DNA of 64,000 bases from Wurfbainia villosa (lineage: Eukaryota; Streptophyta; Magnoliopsida; Zingiberales; Zingiberaceae): the NCBI GenBank assembly GCA_025175895.1, contig CM045988.1:89439137-89503136 (forward strand), written 5' to 3'. The position numbers and the translations under genes were made by a program. Of this stretch, positions 44,841-57,905 are shown piece by piece; the first letter of the stretch is position 1; the number at the start of each line of letters is the position of its first letter. The notes beneath the pieces were generated by a model, which was not told the DNA's origin, did not search any database, and saw only the letters and a program-made list of their open reading frames with translations.

Positions 44841-47462
44841 TCAGTTATCAATTGAAAGTTTGTGAATGTTCTAAAAGATTCCAGAAATAAATAAATATGA
44901 TTGTAACATGTCCAATTCAATTTAGAGTTTGGACAAAAGCATAAGCCTGCAAAGTTTCTACTGTTGGTGATTTCTTTATTCGAACTAAATATAAATAAAT
45001 AGTGATTGTAAAATATCACTTTCGTTTTGGATTTCGGACAAATTGCATTAGGCCATAGTTTCTATTTAATAAAATGATTTTTAGGTCCACCAGGTTTTTT
45101 TTTTTGTCTGCTGCTGGCTGCTTCATACTTTTCTCTCCGTAATGTGCATTTAAAATAGTTGTATTTGTTCGGTTATGCCGAGCAATATCAGAGTAATATC
45201 ATAAACTAATTAAACTTAAATTTCAAAATCGAAAACTTCACATTTAAGTATGAAAAATTAAAATCAATAACTTTCAAAAGTAATAAATTAGATTTTGATT
45301 TGACTCATTTTAATGAAAAATAATAATATATTTATTTTTTAAAATTTTACAATTTTATTTGATAATGCTTTTAAAATTATTCTTCCAATGATCGTGTACC
45401 TATGTACAAATGTGAGGTACACTTATTTGGCTCTTATATTTTTTTTTTAAAAAAAATTATATCTTCATCCCTATCGAATAAATTTAAAACACAAATTAAC
45501 CTCCACCACATTAATCTGATTTAAAATTTAAGTTCTCACGGAGACGATGCGATGGTAAGATAGAGTGTTATTTGTAGAATGGGCAGGATTCAATGTCAGA
45601 TGAGGGGTCTAAAATTCTCTTAATTTCAGATGGATCTCTCCCTGCTTTGTAACCGTGTTAAGGGACTTTGTCCTCCTCGTAATTTACCCTCCCTCTCGCT
45701 AGTGTCTTGGGACGGATGACAAAGGACCGCTAGTTGGACAAATTCTCAACTTTTACAAATTTAAAATTTAAACCTAACTATTTTATTATTCCTATGCTCT
45801 TTCTTATGCTGAAATTTCTCGCTTCGAAGAAGTTAATCCATAATTGATTTTCAACCATATCGACATCTGGACAAATATCCCAATTGATATTTTCATCCAA
45901 TAATAAAGATTGATCATTGTTTATTCTATAATTTTACCCTATACTAACCATCCAACTTTATTCATGGAGATATTCCTCTACTCTTGGTTGAGCTTATACT
46001 AGTTAGCGTTTAATTGTAGTTTGTGGCTCTCTCGAAAGACGGAGACATTCCTCTACTCTTAGTTGAGCTTATACTAGTTAGCGTTTAATTGTAGTTTGTG
46101 GCGATTCTTACTCACTTTTATAATTTTACATGGTTTTACATGGTGTTAACCATCTGACTTTACTCATAGAAGTATTCTTATACTCTTTTATGTAAAAAAA
46201 TTGAAACTATCAACCTAGCAGTCTCCTCGCGTCTTCTAAGATTCAAGAGGAAGTAAATCGTGAAAAAATTATATCCATAGACGCGATTGGTAAGATAATA
46301 AATGATTATTTGAATCTGAGACAAATCGTCTCCAAAATTAATTCCTATTTATTATATAAATTTATTTATTGATTTATCAACATGGCTGTACTCTTAAGTT
46401 GAGCCTGTACTAGTTAGCGTTTAATTTTATTTAGCTCGGTCGAATGGATGGTATTTCCTTTATTTTTTTAAAGGGACTTGAGTCCCTCCACCAGTTGCTC
46501 CTCAGCCTGTACTGCAGGGTATTAGCAGAGAGTCTGCGATAAACTCTCCAACCGCTAGGTATTAGCAAGCAACTAAGTGAAAAAAAGAGCAAACTACTGG
46601 ATCCTCATCAACAGAAGATGAAATCTTTGAATCCCATCATTTTTGCCAACCGTAGTTTTAAGCTTTCCAGAAAACTATTTGTTAGATTGAACTATTCACA
46701 TTAGACGCTCTGAGTTCATTCGTACAGAATAAGGCAAAACATAGTATGAAATCCTCACCTAAATGTCATACCACACAAACGAAACGGGCAATCCAAACAG
46801 TAGTCTTATACCCATACAAAGACCATAATGATCCATAATATAGAATTCGATGATTGAAAAAAGTGCTAATAATAAGAAAAGAAAAAAAAATAGTTGTGAG
46901 ACAGCAAAAGGTAGCCTCGAGGATGTTTCTGGAAATTCCTAATTTTTATGATCTTTTAGCATGTATAATTGATAACAGATGACTTTGTATGAATTTGTGA
47001 ACATGTCATGAATATAAAGAACAAATGAGAAATAGAGTATATGGCAATTGATACAGATCATACAATATTGATGGATTTGTGCCTGAAAGCATCACATGGC
47101 ATCAGAGTTATCATAAGGAGGCAATCCCTATAAGCCATTGCAAATCCCTCAATCATCGGTTTGAGATCAAATAATAAGGCCATGTTCCAAAAATTTAATC
47201 TAAAAGCGCAAGAAGTGAATTTAGCTATCCTTTTTCACCATATAGATGACATTTGGCGATTGCAAATTTTCTGTTTTTAGTTTATACTTTGTCGAAAATA
47301 AAATAGTTACTCAAAATTCTTAAAAAAAAACATATATTTATATCATCATTCATCTCTAAATATTTCTTTTGATTTTCTTTTAGGCTTCTAAATTATATTT
47401 TGTAAGAAATGAGAAAATTTTATAAAACAAACAAGCCTAACATGCTAGGCAATTACTTTCCT
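44841..47462. other. intergenic, with 75-bp repeat copies
   Basis: About 45972-46046 and 46047-46103 are tandem copies of a 75-bp unit (ATTCCTCTACTCTTxGTTGA, CTAGTTAGCGTTTAATTG); a third partial copy is near 46390-46430. No gene or RNA was recognised. Confidence 0.6.
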
Positions 47463-48578
47463 TAGATTACATTACTGTATTTGATTAGCGATTGCTGTGT
47501 AATGTTTGATTACAAAAATGATTACATTCGTTTGTTTAGTATCCATATTTGTTATAAGGAATGTAATTCATATTATTATAAAATGACAAAAATATCCTTG
47601 TAATTTCTTCTTAAGGTAATATAATTCTTAGTCGTCGATCGCTGGTCGCTGGCCATCGGTCGATCGTCGCCAGTCGTCGTCGGTCGTCGCCAGTCGATCG
47701 CCGATGTCGAGGCGATCGATCGGTCGATCGATCGGCACCGATCGCGCGATCCGGTGCCGTCGATCGCTAAGCCGTCGTCGATCGATCGTCGACGATCGGC
47801 CGTCGATCGCTAGCCGATCGTCGGTCAATCGCCGACCGTCGATCGATCTCCATCCGGCGGCGTAGCCAGCGGGCCGACGATCGCCGACCGGCCGGTCGTC
47901 GCCCGCCGGCCGTCGCCGGTCGATCGTCGGCCGATTAGTCGGTCGATCGCCGGGCGATCCACCGATCGCCGGTCATCGACGGCCGACCATCGGTTGGTTG
48001 TCGGTCGCCGGCCGGTCGTCGATCGCCCGGTCGATTTCGGCCGGTAGTCGATCATCGGCCGATCGTCGTCGATCGATCCGGCCCGCCGGTCGGTAGTGTC
48101 GTCGATCGGCCGTCGTCGGCCGTCGATGGTCGTCGCCGTCGGTCGTTCGTCGCCGTCGATCGTCGGTCGATCGTCATCGATCGCCGTCGATCGTCGCCCG
48201 CCGGTCGCCGGTCGGTCATCCGCCGTCGGTCGCCGGCCAATCGTCGGTCGATCGCCGATCGTCGATCGGTCGCCGGCCGACGACCAACACCGCCCGGCAA
48301 CCGTCGTCGATGGTTGCCAGTGGTCGTCGTCGACGAGCGCCGGGAAGCAATGAGAAAAATAAAAGAAGGATATATTTGTCATAATAAATATTGAGTTTGT
48401 AATGTAATCGGATTACATAGTTTTTCCTTCGCAATCGAGATTACGGATCTTGACTCTTATTTTGTAATGCAATTACATTACATCACATCTTTGAAATGTT
48501 ATCAAACAAAGTAAATCATCTTGTAATGTAATCCTGATTATATTACAAGTCTAATTACCCCGTATCAAACGTAACCTT
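47463..48578. mobile_element. inverted-repeat element with a 0.7-kb CGATCG-rich core
   Basis: AT-rich arms of about 170-200 bp (TTAGATTACATTACTG... and its inverted counterpart ending GTAACCTTA) share GATTACATT runs and TGACAAAxATATCCTT. They surround a core (about 47629-48350) made almost entirely of CGATCGTCGG/CGCCGGTCG permutations. No transposase and no confirmed target duplication. Long ORFs in the core are a by-product of its composition. Confidence 0.7.
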
Positions 48579-50087
48579 AGTAGTTTCAAATAGTCGAGCA
48601 AGAGGCTAGATACTTGTAAGGCATTGCCTATACTCCTACCTTAAAATCTCATCGAACATGTGCCATCGAGCAAGTGTCCTATACATTTTTATAAAAGACG
48701 AGATTTATATTGTCTCAACAACAAGAAGCCAACTGAGCATAGTAGCTACCACATAGCCAAGGTTGATCATCTTGCAAATGACAAAAGATTGTCAAAAATT
48801 AGTTGTCTTGTTATGGAAAAAAAAAGGCATTAGAGGATTTAATTGCTACACCAACAGCTAAGTAAGAACTACGGTGCCAAAAATTCAACAACTATCTTAT
48901 CCTTCCAATCCTGTTTTTACATTTTCCCCTCTATTCTTCTTCCTCCTAGTGTCTTTCTCCCCGTCTAAACAGTTTGTTGAACACACAGATATACTTATCC
49001 TCCAATTCTCTCCAACTGGACCACCATTTACTCACCCACTTTCAAACTTTATTTTCTTCTTTTCCTAACTTATTGTTTCTGAAAAAGCTTCTGTCTCCCT
49101 TTTCTCTTCTTCTATTCTGTCCTTCATATATTTTCATAGTTTACTTTTCCAAATTTTTAGGGTTAAATTTAGCGGCAAAAAGTAAGATGAAGAATAAGTA
49201 CAAACCCTTTTGGTAACAATATAGTTCACTATCAAACATCACTTGCTGAAGGAAATATTTTTTCACTCTAAAAAACAGTGTTTATTTATTATCTTTCAGT
49301 GAATGGTGATGTGTCCAGGAACTATCTTAATTAAAAGGGGATAGTTTTGAATATTGATTTGTTATGTTTATACTTTTATATGAATGGTTCTATCCAAGGC
49401 TTCACGTATAATTGAGCAGAGATGCTAGCAGAAAAAAAATTTTCTTCGCCCACTCTTCTGCTCCTCTCCCCTACTTTTCCTATGGCTGTTGTGCATCACA
49501 TGTTTGCTGAAGAGTCATTTTATCTATATTTCCATTAGTTGTGGAACATCATTGAAAGACTTGCACATATTCTTTAAATAATTTTAACATAAGTGTCTTG
49601 CTAAACTCCTTAAGCAATAGGAAACATGGGGGCATGTGAGCACATCTTATAGCATTTCTTTTCCTATTTCTCAATTTTAGAACACTACATGATAAAACAT
49701 AATCTCATTGTTCTTTTATTCTAACAATCAGGTAGCTATGATTCTGTTGAATGCTATCGTCAATGTCATCTAAACAACTTTTAGCAATAACCTACAAACA
49801 TATCTTCAAACTGAACATTTTAGCATGGCAATATGGAGCTTCCTTAAATTGAAACAACTTATTTCTGAATAAAACAAGAAAACAAAACTATTATACTATG
49901 CATCCAACAACAGAAAATTCAATAAAAGAAGTGGATGAACAGTAATTCAGATTTTAAATTAAAGAACCATAAATTTAAAGCATCTAATGTTGAGCTTTTT
50001 CATATATTACAGTTTGCACATTGTATCTATGAGATTTACGAACTCCTTATGTCTTGTCCCGTAAAAAAGGGTTAGTTCGTCCTAAGT
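48579..50087. other. intergenic, probably including the 3' UTR of the 50-kb gene
   Basis: A pyrimidine-rich stretch at 48900-49100 is the only notable composition. No exon was recognised. Confidence 0.4.
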
Positions 50088-50888
50088 TTACCTCTTCGAC
50101 CCTGAGATCTTGGGATTTGTTTGCTTCCTTTCCCGTTGCTTCCCTGTTATTCTTTGCCTGAATATAGAGCTATGTCATCCTCAAAAGAATCTAGATATGA
50201 TAACACACAGCAATAAATGAAACATAGAGAAGCTTACTTAAGAATATTAAGTTGGTAGGTTAAATCATCAATCTCCAGACCAGACAGCTTTAGCGAGGCC
50301 AATGTTCCAGGTACTTCTTCAGAAACCACCTTGGACAATTTATCTGCAGAGACTGATAACCTCCTAAAATCCTGTAGAAAGAACGATTAGAGACACAAGC
50401 CAAATGAAAGTAGAAAATACAGAAACTTTTCGCACATTCAAGGCTGGAAGAGAAATGATTGCCAGAGAGAAGAACGAACTGACAGCCTGCAAAGAAAGAG
50501 CAAACATTGAAACATTTTAAGAAAGGTAACACCTTTAATTGAAGGAACCTAATAAGCAATCAAACAAACAATGCGTTGCGCCAGATATGATCAAACAGAT
50601 ATATAAGAAAATTACCAGAGACAAGACGAAGACGATAGAGAAAAATCCTAATACGGGATCACGACGAAGCCCTAGATCTGCCGTGAGGGGCGGAGGAGAA
50701 GACTCGGACACCAGCACGGAATCCGTGCCACGCAAGGCGAGAGTGCGATTGGGCTCGGAGCACTCGAATGAAAGCCTGATAAGGAGCGGTTCTCTCCGGC
50801 TATGTCTGGACGGCAAAATCCGAAAACGTCGAGCGGACGCGGCCGGCACCGGAAGCGGTCGCAGAGGTGGAGTGCAGATGAGAAACAT
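50088..50888 (-). CDS. predicted plastid-targeted single-pass membrane protein, unknown function
   Basis: Four exons join in frame: 50616-50888, 50436-50486, 50238-50371, 50088-50157 (stop TAA at 50088-50090), giving 175 residues. The ATG at 50888 is chosen because the frame is open upstream only to a TTG. Residues 1-40 are rich in Arg, Ser and Pro and lack acidic residues except one, like a chloroplast transit peptide. One membrane span covers about 79-107 (DPVLGFFSIVFVLSL joined to AVSSFFSLAII). Then comes SADKLSKVVSEEVPGTLASL, resembling the PGTMAAIRLSGMEISDLT segment of a plant family of uncharacterised plastid/membrane proteins. The C-terminus is basic and short. The exon 2 donor (AAT|GTGCGA) is weak. 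Function unknown; the gene itself is well supported by splice sites and phases. Confidence 0.75.
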
Positions 50889-52435
50889 CGAAGTCGTGGT
50901 CAAAGATTCAGGATTGAAACAGGATCGCTACCTGCTACTGCTTCCTGGAACGGGTTGATCAAAATTCGAAATTGGGTGGAGCTTCAGATCACAGTTTATC
51001 GATCGAATTGGTAGATCAATCGAGCGGACGTACAAGAAGCAGGAGCCAAATCAAATTAAGCTTCTTCCTATTGTTCTAATTTATTTGACAATGTCCTCGC
51101 GGAAGGCCTGGTATCTAACGCCAATTATTGAATTATAAGACAATGAATTAATTCAATATAAATACGAAAGAGTCATTTTTCTATACATTAATTATTAATT
51201 TTAAAGGTCAAAATTTTATCGTGATTTATTTTTTTTACAATGATCCAAAAACGAATTAATAGAGACTGTTAAATTAACAGATTTTAATCTTTTATATCAT
51301 AATTTATTTGATAAGAATTTATTTGAATTTCAGTTTTTATCAAACTTTCAATAATCTTATTTGATTATTTAAACTTTTTAAATTTATTTAATTAGTTGAC
51401 GAGCATATTACAAATTTATTTATTTATTTATTTTGAGATTTCTTTATTCACAAATTTTATTCGTCCAAGTGAAGATTATTTATTAAGAATTTATAATTTT
51501 TATTCATGAATATTAATAAATTGACTATATATGTTTTAAAACTTATTTATTTATTTTGATGAGTTATTCCATTTTATTCATGTAATTGACCTTATATAGA
51601 TTAAATGAAGACAAATAGTCTCTTAGAGTATCGTGCAACAGTAAAATATATATTAATATTTCTGATTTAATCTTTAATTACGATGTATTTATCGAGATTT
51701 TTTTTGTCCCTACAGAGATGATACGTAAAGTTGTCAAACTGATCGACTCATGATGAGACGAGTCAATCCATCGTAAATCCAATATTTAACGATGAGAGAC
51801 GGGTCGACCCGCCATCTCGGGCTCTCGACGGATTAAGAAATTTCTAGTCCAATTCAAACCAAGGAGGATTACGAATTAGACGGGTAAATCCACAGGGCAA
51901 AAAATTAAAAAATATATCTAAAATTACTAAGGTGTTGAGGACTTAAGGCAATGATTGGTAAGATAGATAAGGTACCATGATTAAAAAAATAAACATTTAA
52001 AGTAACTAAAATCTTATAATTGAGATTCAATTATCGATCTACAAAATTAAGTACCGATATTTTTTATTCTTTCAATAATTCAAAATATCTAAATCTTAAC
52101 GGCAATTTACCAAACACAGCTGATAAAGTTTCGAAATGCCCAAAACGCGCACTATACTTTCAGAATTACCAAATCGCGCGCTTAATTCCCAAAATACCCC
52201 TCCCGCCAAACAGCGTTTTTAATGCAAAGATCCCGCATGCATCCGAGCCACATTTCCAAATCCCGAGCCATCGAAACGTCCCGTCCAAACAAGTCACTAC
52301 ATTACCGTCTTCGTGTCTTCAGCTTCCGGGAAATCTTCGAGCGCACAAAAACTTGGAAAAGCTTAGACTCCATTTTTCCTCCAGCTTTATTCCGTTAACT
52401 TCTGAGTTCTTGGAATTTCGTCGAGACGCTTCGAG
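50889..52435. other. intergenic; possible old mini-retroposon and repeat debris
   Basis: About 51196-51290 (GGTCAAAATTTTATCGTGAT, then ACAATGATCCAA) looks like an AT-mutated relative of the mini-retroposon at 18012. About 51730-51900 holds GGGTCGACCCG-rich sequence like the ends of hAT MITEs. Neither is bounded. Confidence 0.3.
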
Positions 52436-52598
52436 GTAATATGGTGTCGTCCTCTCATTTAACTAGAGTTTTACCCATTTCTTACTCGATTTTAGGGTTT
52501 CCGTTGAAAGGCGTACATCTCATTGGTTTTTTTTCTATCATTCTGTGTTGCAGAATGAGTCAAGCATCCGGTTCAACCTCTCCTTCACCGATGATGCG
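52436..52598 (+). CDS. putative short first coding exon with preceding intron
   Basis: A GTAATA donor at 52436 and a TTGCAG acceptor at 52553 define a 118-bp intron, followed by an ATG at 52555 reading MSQASGSTSPSPMMR up to a GTGAGG donor at 52599. This layout (upstream 5' UTR exon, short Ser-rich start) looks like a real gene start. The downstream exons were not found; the next 1.2 kb is repeat sequence. It may be the 5' end of the protease-related gene at 54142 or an abandoned gene start. Confidence 0.35.
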
Positions 52599-53830
52599 GT
52601 GAGGAAAATTCGCTTTACCCCCTTTCGACGCGACGAAGGCACGAAGGGAGCTTTTGGGGGGTTCTCACAGACCGCAACAGTAAAATGGATGTAGAAGACG
52701 AAGTCAAGAAACGCAAAACCCCCAAACAGACAACAGAAACTAAAACACAAGATATAACGTGGTTCGGAATGAGTATTCCTACTCCACGGAGGTGAGCTCT
52801 CTCACCGGGGACAATGCCCAAGCACTTTCCACTATGAATGCCCTCCTTTACGGAAAGGAAACTTCCCGAGGTGGAGGAGAAAACCTCTTACAGTTGGGTT
52901 ACAAAAACAAGAGAGAGTACGTCTGACTCAAGATCAAGTTCGCTGCCCTTCTTCTCCAATGAAGTGACGACAACTCTCCTCCTTCTCCTCCTGTGTCTTC
53001 GTTTCGTGTCTGATGGAATGATTGCGGATCCACTTCCTCCTTCGCTTCCTCCCCTTTTATCTTTTTCTTTCCTTCATCGTAACGTCGTAGGTTATCTCCA
53101 TCGTACACGTGGCCACCACCTTTCCCTGGGGAATAATTCTGTTACAGATATCAGGGGTGAAGACTCCTTGGAATATTATGTGGGGCCTCCTAGGTCGTTG
53201 CCTAACACCCTTTCCTCTATTTTTCGGGAAACTAGGCTAGACTATCCCCCTCAATCTTCCGTGTTGAGGGAAGCTAGTTTAGGTCTATAGCCCATGGGTG
53301 GCCTAGCTCTAAGGCTTTTTATCAACCCGAACCAACTCCTCTTTTCCCCGTGTCAAATTCCCCTTGTATTGATCAGATGGGACTGGCCTCTTGGCGAAGC
53401 GCCTTCCGCCTCTCCTTTGCCGTATCAATTGCTTTCGTTAACTCTCCCGTACCAATGGCTTTCCATATTCGTGTCGATGGCTCGATGTTGCGTGCGATGG
53501 CTTCGATATTTGCGAATGGCTTTCAATGTTGCCTGCATATGGCTTCGATGTTCGCCGCGTGCTTGAATGGCTTTACGAATATTCGCCTGCATCTTGATGG
53601 ATTCTGATGTTCGCCCGTGCCAATGACTTTCAATATTCGCCCGTGCCAATGGCTTCTGATGTTCGCCCGTGCCAATGGCTTCTGTGTTTCGCCCGCGCCA
53701 ATTTTCCTTTCCTTTCTTAGTTGATCCGTGTATTTTGGATCGGATCTCAGGTCACCCGCTAACCCCTCTATCGGGGATTATGTAGAGAAGGTACCAGTAG
53801 TATCAACCGGCCAAGGCATGTGTTGCATTC
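52599..53830. mobile_element. retroelement-like sequence with a 26-bp minisatellite
   Basis: Contains ATAACGTGGTTCGGAATGAG and TACTCCACGG (52755-52790), a pair often seen in plant LTR retroelement ends, and long pyrimidine-rich tracts. At about 53480-53700 units of about 26 bp with GTTCGCCCGTGCCAATGGCT are repeated six or more times. No protein domain; boundaries are approximate. Confidence 0.4.
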
Positions 53831-54141
53831 CTTGCTTTAGTTCAATATGAAGTATGTCATATGTTTAAAATGATTTTTCCGTTATGGTTTTGGAATGGTT
53901 TCAAACATTAAAATACAAATGGACGATCTCTTCAATCTGTATATGAATTAGATAAATAGAGCCCTAAAGTTTTTTTAACAGCATTATTGCAAACAATTGC
54001 CGAATCTGAAATTTGTTTTTTACAATGACAAAATGAAGGAATAAATTTTGTATTTTCAAATTGATAGGGAAATAATGAGATAAAGAAACCGCAATGGACC
54101 AAATGCTTTAGGGCCACTTTATTGAATTTTTCGAGGTCCAA

Positions 54142-57100
54142 GTGCTAAAGGAAAGCAACGTCTTTGTTTTACATGAAAGGCACAGAGAGATCATTAAACA
54201 AACCCCATTTGCTATTTTTTTGAATATACAAGACATTCCACAAATCCGTGGCATATTGGTCAATATATTTCAAAGTTGGGATTTGACAAGTCAAAGCTTT
54301 AAGTTTTCAACTGTGCCAGTTACTTTCACCAGAAAAGATGTGTCCCTTTTGCTCGGTATTGCAGATAGACGGGCTTATGTTCCTATGAATTCAACTAATG
54401 CATCAGGTGCTCTTTTCAATTCTCAATTCTCTAAAAAAGAACTAAATAGATCGAGGTTAGAGTTTTTGCTTAAAACCTTTTCTACTAGAGTAGAAGTAGA
54501 TGAAGATGTTTTGATATTTTGTAAGTTGTATGTATTGTATATATTTGTTTGTGTGTTGTTCTGTACTACTACATATAAGGTCCCCATAGGTCTTGTAGAT
54601 ATTGTAGATGATTTTGACAACATAGGTAGTTTCAATTGGATCGAAGTCATCCATCAATTTATGGCTCCACAATTGCCTACTATTGGAGATATATGTTCAT
54701 ATACTAATACAGTTGCGCAGAATAGGCGACTTCCTTACCTAAAGGGATTTGTCGACCTTTTGGCTGTAAGTTCTTTCTTACTAAATAATTTTTTCTTTTA
54801 TATTTACGTAAGTATGTAACACTTTCGATATGAGTAGGCTTGGTTTCTGGAACATGTCCCAATCCGTAGACCGCATAACATCAAGGCCCACGAATAAATA
54901 AGTGGAGGGCAACTCCTTCACATATTAGCAAGGTCGAATTTATCGGAGCAAGTCTCCCCGAACAGTAAATAAGACCACAACTTAGCTTTTTTTCATTTTC
55001 GTTATCTAAATAATTGTTGATTTTTTGATAGGTCATTGTTGATCTAGTATGTACCCGTAGTGAAAATATATTGCTTGATAAGGTTGACTATTATATTGAA
55101 AATACTCCTCATCCAATAGAGACATCATCATCACAAACTATACAAGGAAAATACCCAGCTAGTGAATGTCATGAGTGTTTAGTTTATCAGAGACAACTCA
55201 AAGAGTTAAGAATGGAAAACATGACACTAACTGAAAGGGTAAAAGAACTAATGGAAATTGTAGGAAGAGAAGGTACGGAGGTTGAACCAAATAAGCCCGA
55301 AGTTGACCCTCAACCTCAACCGGAACCAATTGCTAGCAGAACAAGACGACGAGATAGAACCCGCTATGATTATAGGGATACTGTTGGATCTATTTGAAAC
55401 GCTAGAGGGGGGTGAATAGCGTTAGTGAAAACTTTTCTTTTTCGATAATTAAAACCAAGTAGGCAGCAGAAAACAAAAGATAAACACAAGAAAGACACAA
55501 AGCTTTTTACTTGGTTCACAGCCCACCGACTGCTAATTCAAGGCCCTGCGATCCTTGATCGCTTCCGAAGGGCAATCACTAAAAGTTTCTTCCTCGTTGG
55601 AGGTAAGAGACAAGACGATTACAATGATTATAAGGCCAGTAACAACCTTACCGGTCCTTATACAAATTAAGTACAGAAATATAATAATACCGACAATTAA
55701 TTAGAAGATGACGCACGGTCGGAGTAGCGTTGTAGAGAGCACGAGCACTTGAGAGATTCTTGAATTTAGGTTTGAGTCCTCCCCTCCTTTTATAGATTTG
55801 CACCTTGGAATTTGTCCCGATCCAGATCCAAAACTCGTGGATCTTATCTTGAGGTGACAGTTTATCTTATCTTGAGGTGGCGACTTATCTTATCTTGAGG
55901 TGGTGGCTTATCTTATCCTGAGGTGGCGGCATCAATCTCTATCTCTTTGACCTTGTGCACTCGGGTCGATTCTACATCGATCGTGATCCTCTTAGTAGTC
56001 GCGCTTGATCGGCGATCGACATCTCGATTGACTCGCGCGAGAATTCTGCAATACAAGATTAGCACAATAGATGCATAATGCCATGCAGTGTGACAGTCCT
56101 TTGACTGTCCGATCTCGACTTCGGCATTCCTCCGGAAGCCTTAGTTGGATCGACGCCTAGGATTGTCCTCTAACCGAGGACACGTCCTTACCATCGCTCC
56201 ACACACGGAGCTTACCTTTGGTCCTCTGACCTGTCGCTTAGTTTTCAGTCACCACCGAGGTTCCTCGACTCGCCGAGGTTCTCCTGGTGTCGTCTGACCA
56301 CCACGGTTTCTCAACTTGAGATTCTCTGGATGTCGCTCGACCTTTGGCTTAGTTTAAACACTTCCTGCACACTTAGCATATCACATGAGATAACAAAATA
56401 ACTTAACTTTGAATCTTTGCCATCATCAAAATCAAGGTTCGATTTTCTAGTGCCCCTGCACCGACAGTTACTCCCGTTGATTGTCCACTGTGGGCAAAAT
56501 TGGTACCTCAAAGCAAAAGAAAAAAGACAGAAATTTCTAATGTTGAGTTATTAGAAGGGCAACCTGATAAAGCTGTAAAAGAAGCAGAAGTATTTGACAA
56601 GAAAGGCAAACAAAAAATTGGTATGGATGAATTGCAAGCGAGGGATACTATCTGTATTTTGGAAGAAGATAAAAAAGATCTTGACAGGGATGAAGCAATA
56701 ATTGATAAACTCAACCAAATGAGAATGGAAGCCATTGCGGTTAGTCAGAATACTTGCCAAAATCAATTTGTGTTATTTTATTTAAATAACTAATATTATT
56801 TTTGTATTATAGTATGTCAAGAAAAAGTGTAAGACGACAAAGAACCAGAAACAAGATGCTGATGTGACCTACTTGCTAAAAAGTTTAGAAAAAATAAAGT
56901 ATGGTAGTTACATCCACCATTACATTCAAAAATTTTATTACAATATTATAAAGTGCAAATATTTATTTACGATTAAATTTTTTTGTAGGGCGATAACAGG
57001 TTATGTTTGGGAGGAAGGTCCTTTTTCATTAAATCTGAATTCTTTATACTCTGGAGTTAATGGATCTGTTTTCACAGATGGGGAGGTTATCGATACATTT

Positions 57101-57905
57101 TGCTCAATTCTTTTTAGGGGGGGCTCCTCTTCATGTAGGTCATATAACAAGTCTGCGTATTGCTCATCCGTGTTCATTGTAAGGGAGTTAAATTATCTTG
57201 TATTTTCACGACATTTGATGTTATACTAACTATTTAAATATTTTTTCCTCTACACACAATTTCAGTCAGCATTAATATTGTCGTGGAAGACTGCCACAGC
57301 ATAAATCATAAACACGGACATGAATGATGGAGAGGTTAGATATATTTTTATACCTCTAAATATTGATCAAACTCACTTTCACCTGTTGTGTATCGACACA
57401 AAAGCAATGAGTTTCAATCATTACAACTCCATTTCATATGGTGGAAGATCAAAAGCTGATTTTGAAGCAGTGGTGAGTAGTTAAATATTTTAAATATGGA
57501 TATTCCATCAATTTAACTTAGTTATCTGTTAATGAATAGTTATGTTAACTTAGTCATCGTGTAATTATAGGTATCCCAATTTAAAGGATATTCACCCGCA
57601 AAGAATTCATCCATGTTTACAAGCCTATTACCCCTTCGACGGGTTTCATACAACTGATTGTCCCCAACAAGTGGCAAGGTACTAAAAGGAAAATACTGAA
57701 CGTGAAAATTATACTTTTGAATTGAAATATAAAATTTTTCTTTGTATGTTTACAGCAATGATTGTGCCTTCTTTGTGATGTAATACATGAGATGTCTGCT
57801 TTATGGTGAGAAGATGGACTTCAAACAAGCAGACATGACTAAATTCAGAATAGATGTCTCTGTCTCAATTTTAAGGGATGGGTTCTTCCTGATGTAATTT
57901 TAGAA
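54142..57905 (+). pseudogene. transposon-type gene: plant-mobile-domain-like plus Ulp1 (C48) protease, broken
   Basis: The first open segment (54142-54819) contains VNIFQSWDLTSQSFKFSTVP and FTRKDVSLLLGI, resembling the plant mobile domain/DUF1985 region. The second (about 55031-55381) has a coiled-coil (CLVYQRQLKELRMENMTL). After a 1.1-kb insertion, the frame resumes at about 56472 with a Lys/Glu-rich linker. The C-terminal part is a Ulp1-type cysteine protease: SVFTDGEVIDTFCSIL (about 57070), then RYIFIPLNIDQTHFHLLCID with the catalytic His region (about 57335-57400), and NDCAFFV with the catalytic Cys codon at 57763-57765. In-frame stops at 57302-57304 and 57781-57783 and the insertion show it is inactive. 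Such PMD/Ulp1 genes are carried by Mutator-like elements in plants. Confidence 0.75.
55382..56466. mobile_element. solo-LTR-like insertion (1085 bp)
   Basis: Begins TGTTGG and ends CCGACA, a short inverted pair, with GATAC (55377-55381) and GTTAC (56467-56471) as a 5-bp flanking duplication with one change. Removal restores the reading frame of the interrupted gene. Internally it has an AGAGGGGGGTGAATAG start motif common in plant retroelements and four units of about 27 bp (CTTATCTTGAGGTGGCG) at 55842-55930. No coding domain. Confidence 0.7.

Noticed and set aside
47628..48434. Open frames up to 185 codons, rich in Arg, Ser, Thr and Asp
   Set aside because: They read the CGATCG-type repeat core of an inverted-repeat element; both strands and several frames are open, so composition explains them.
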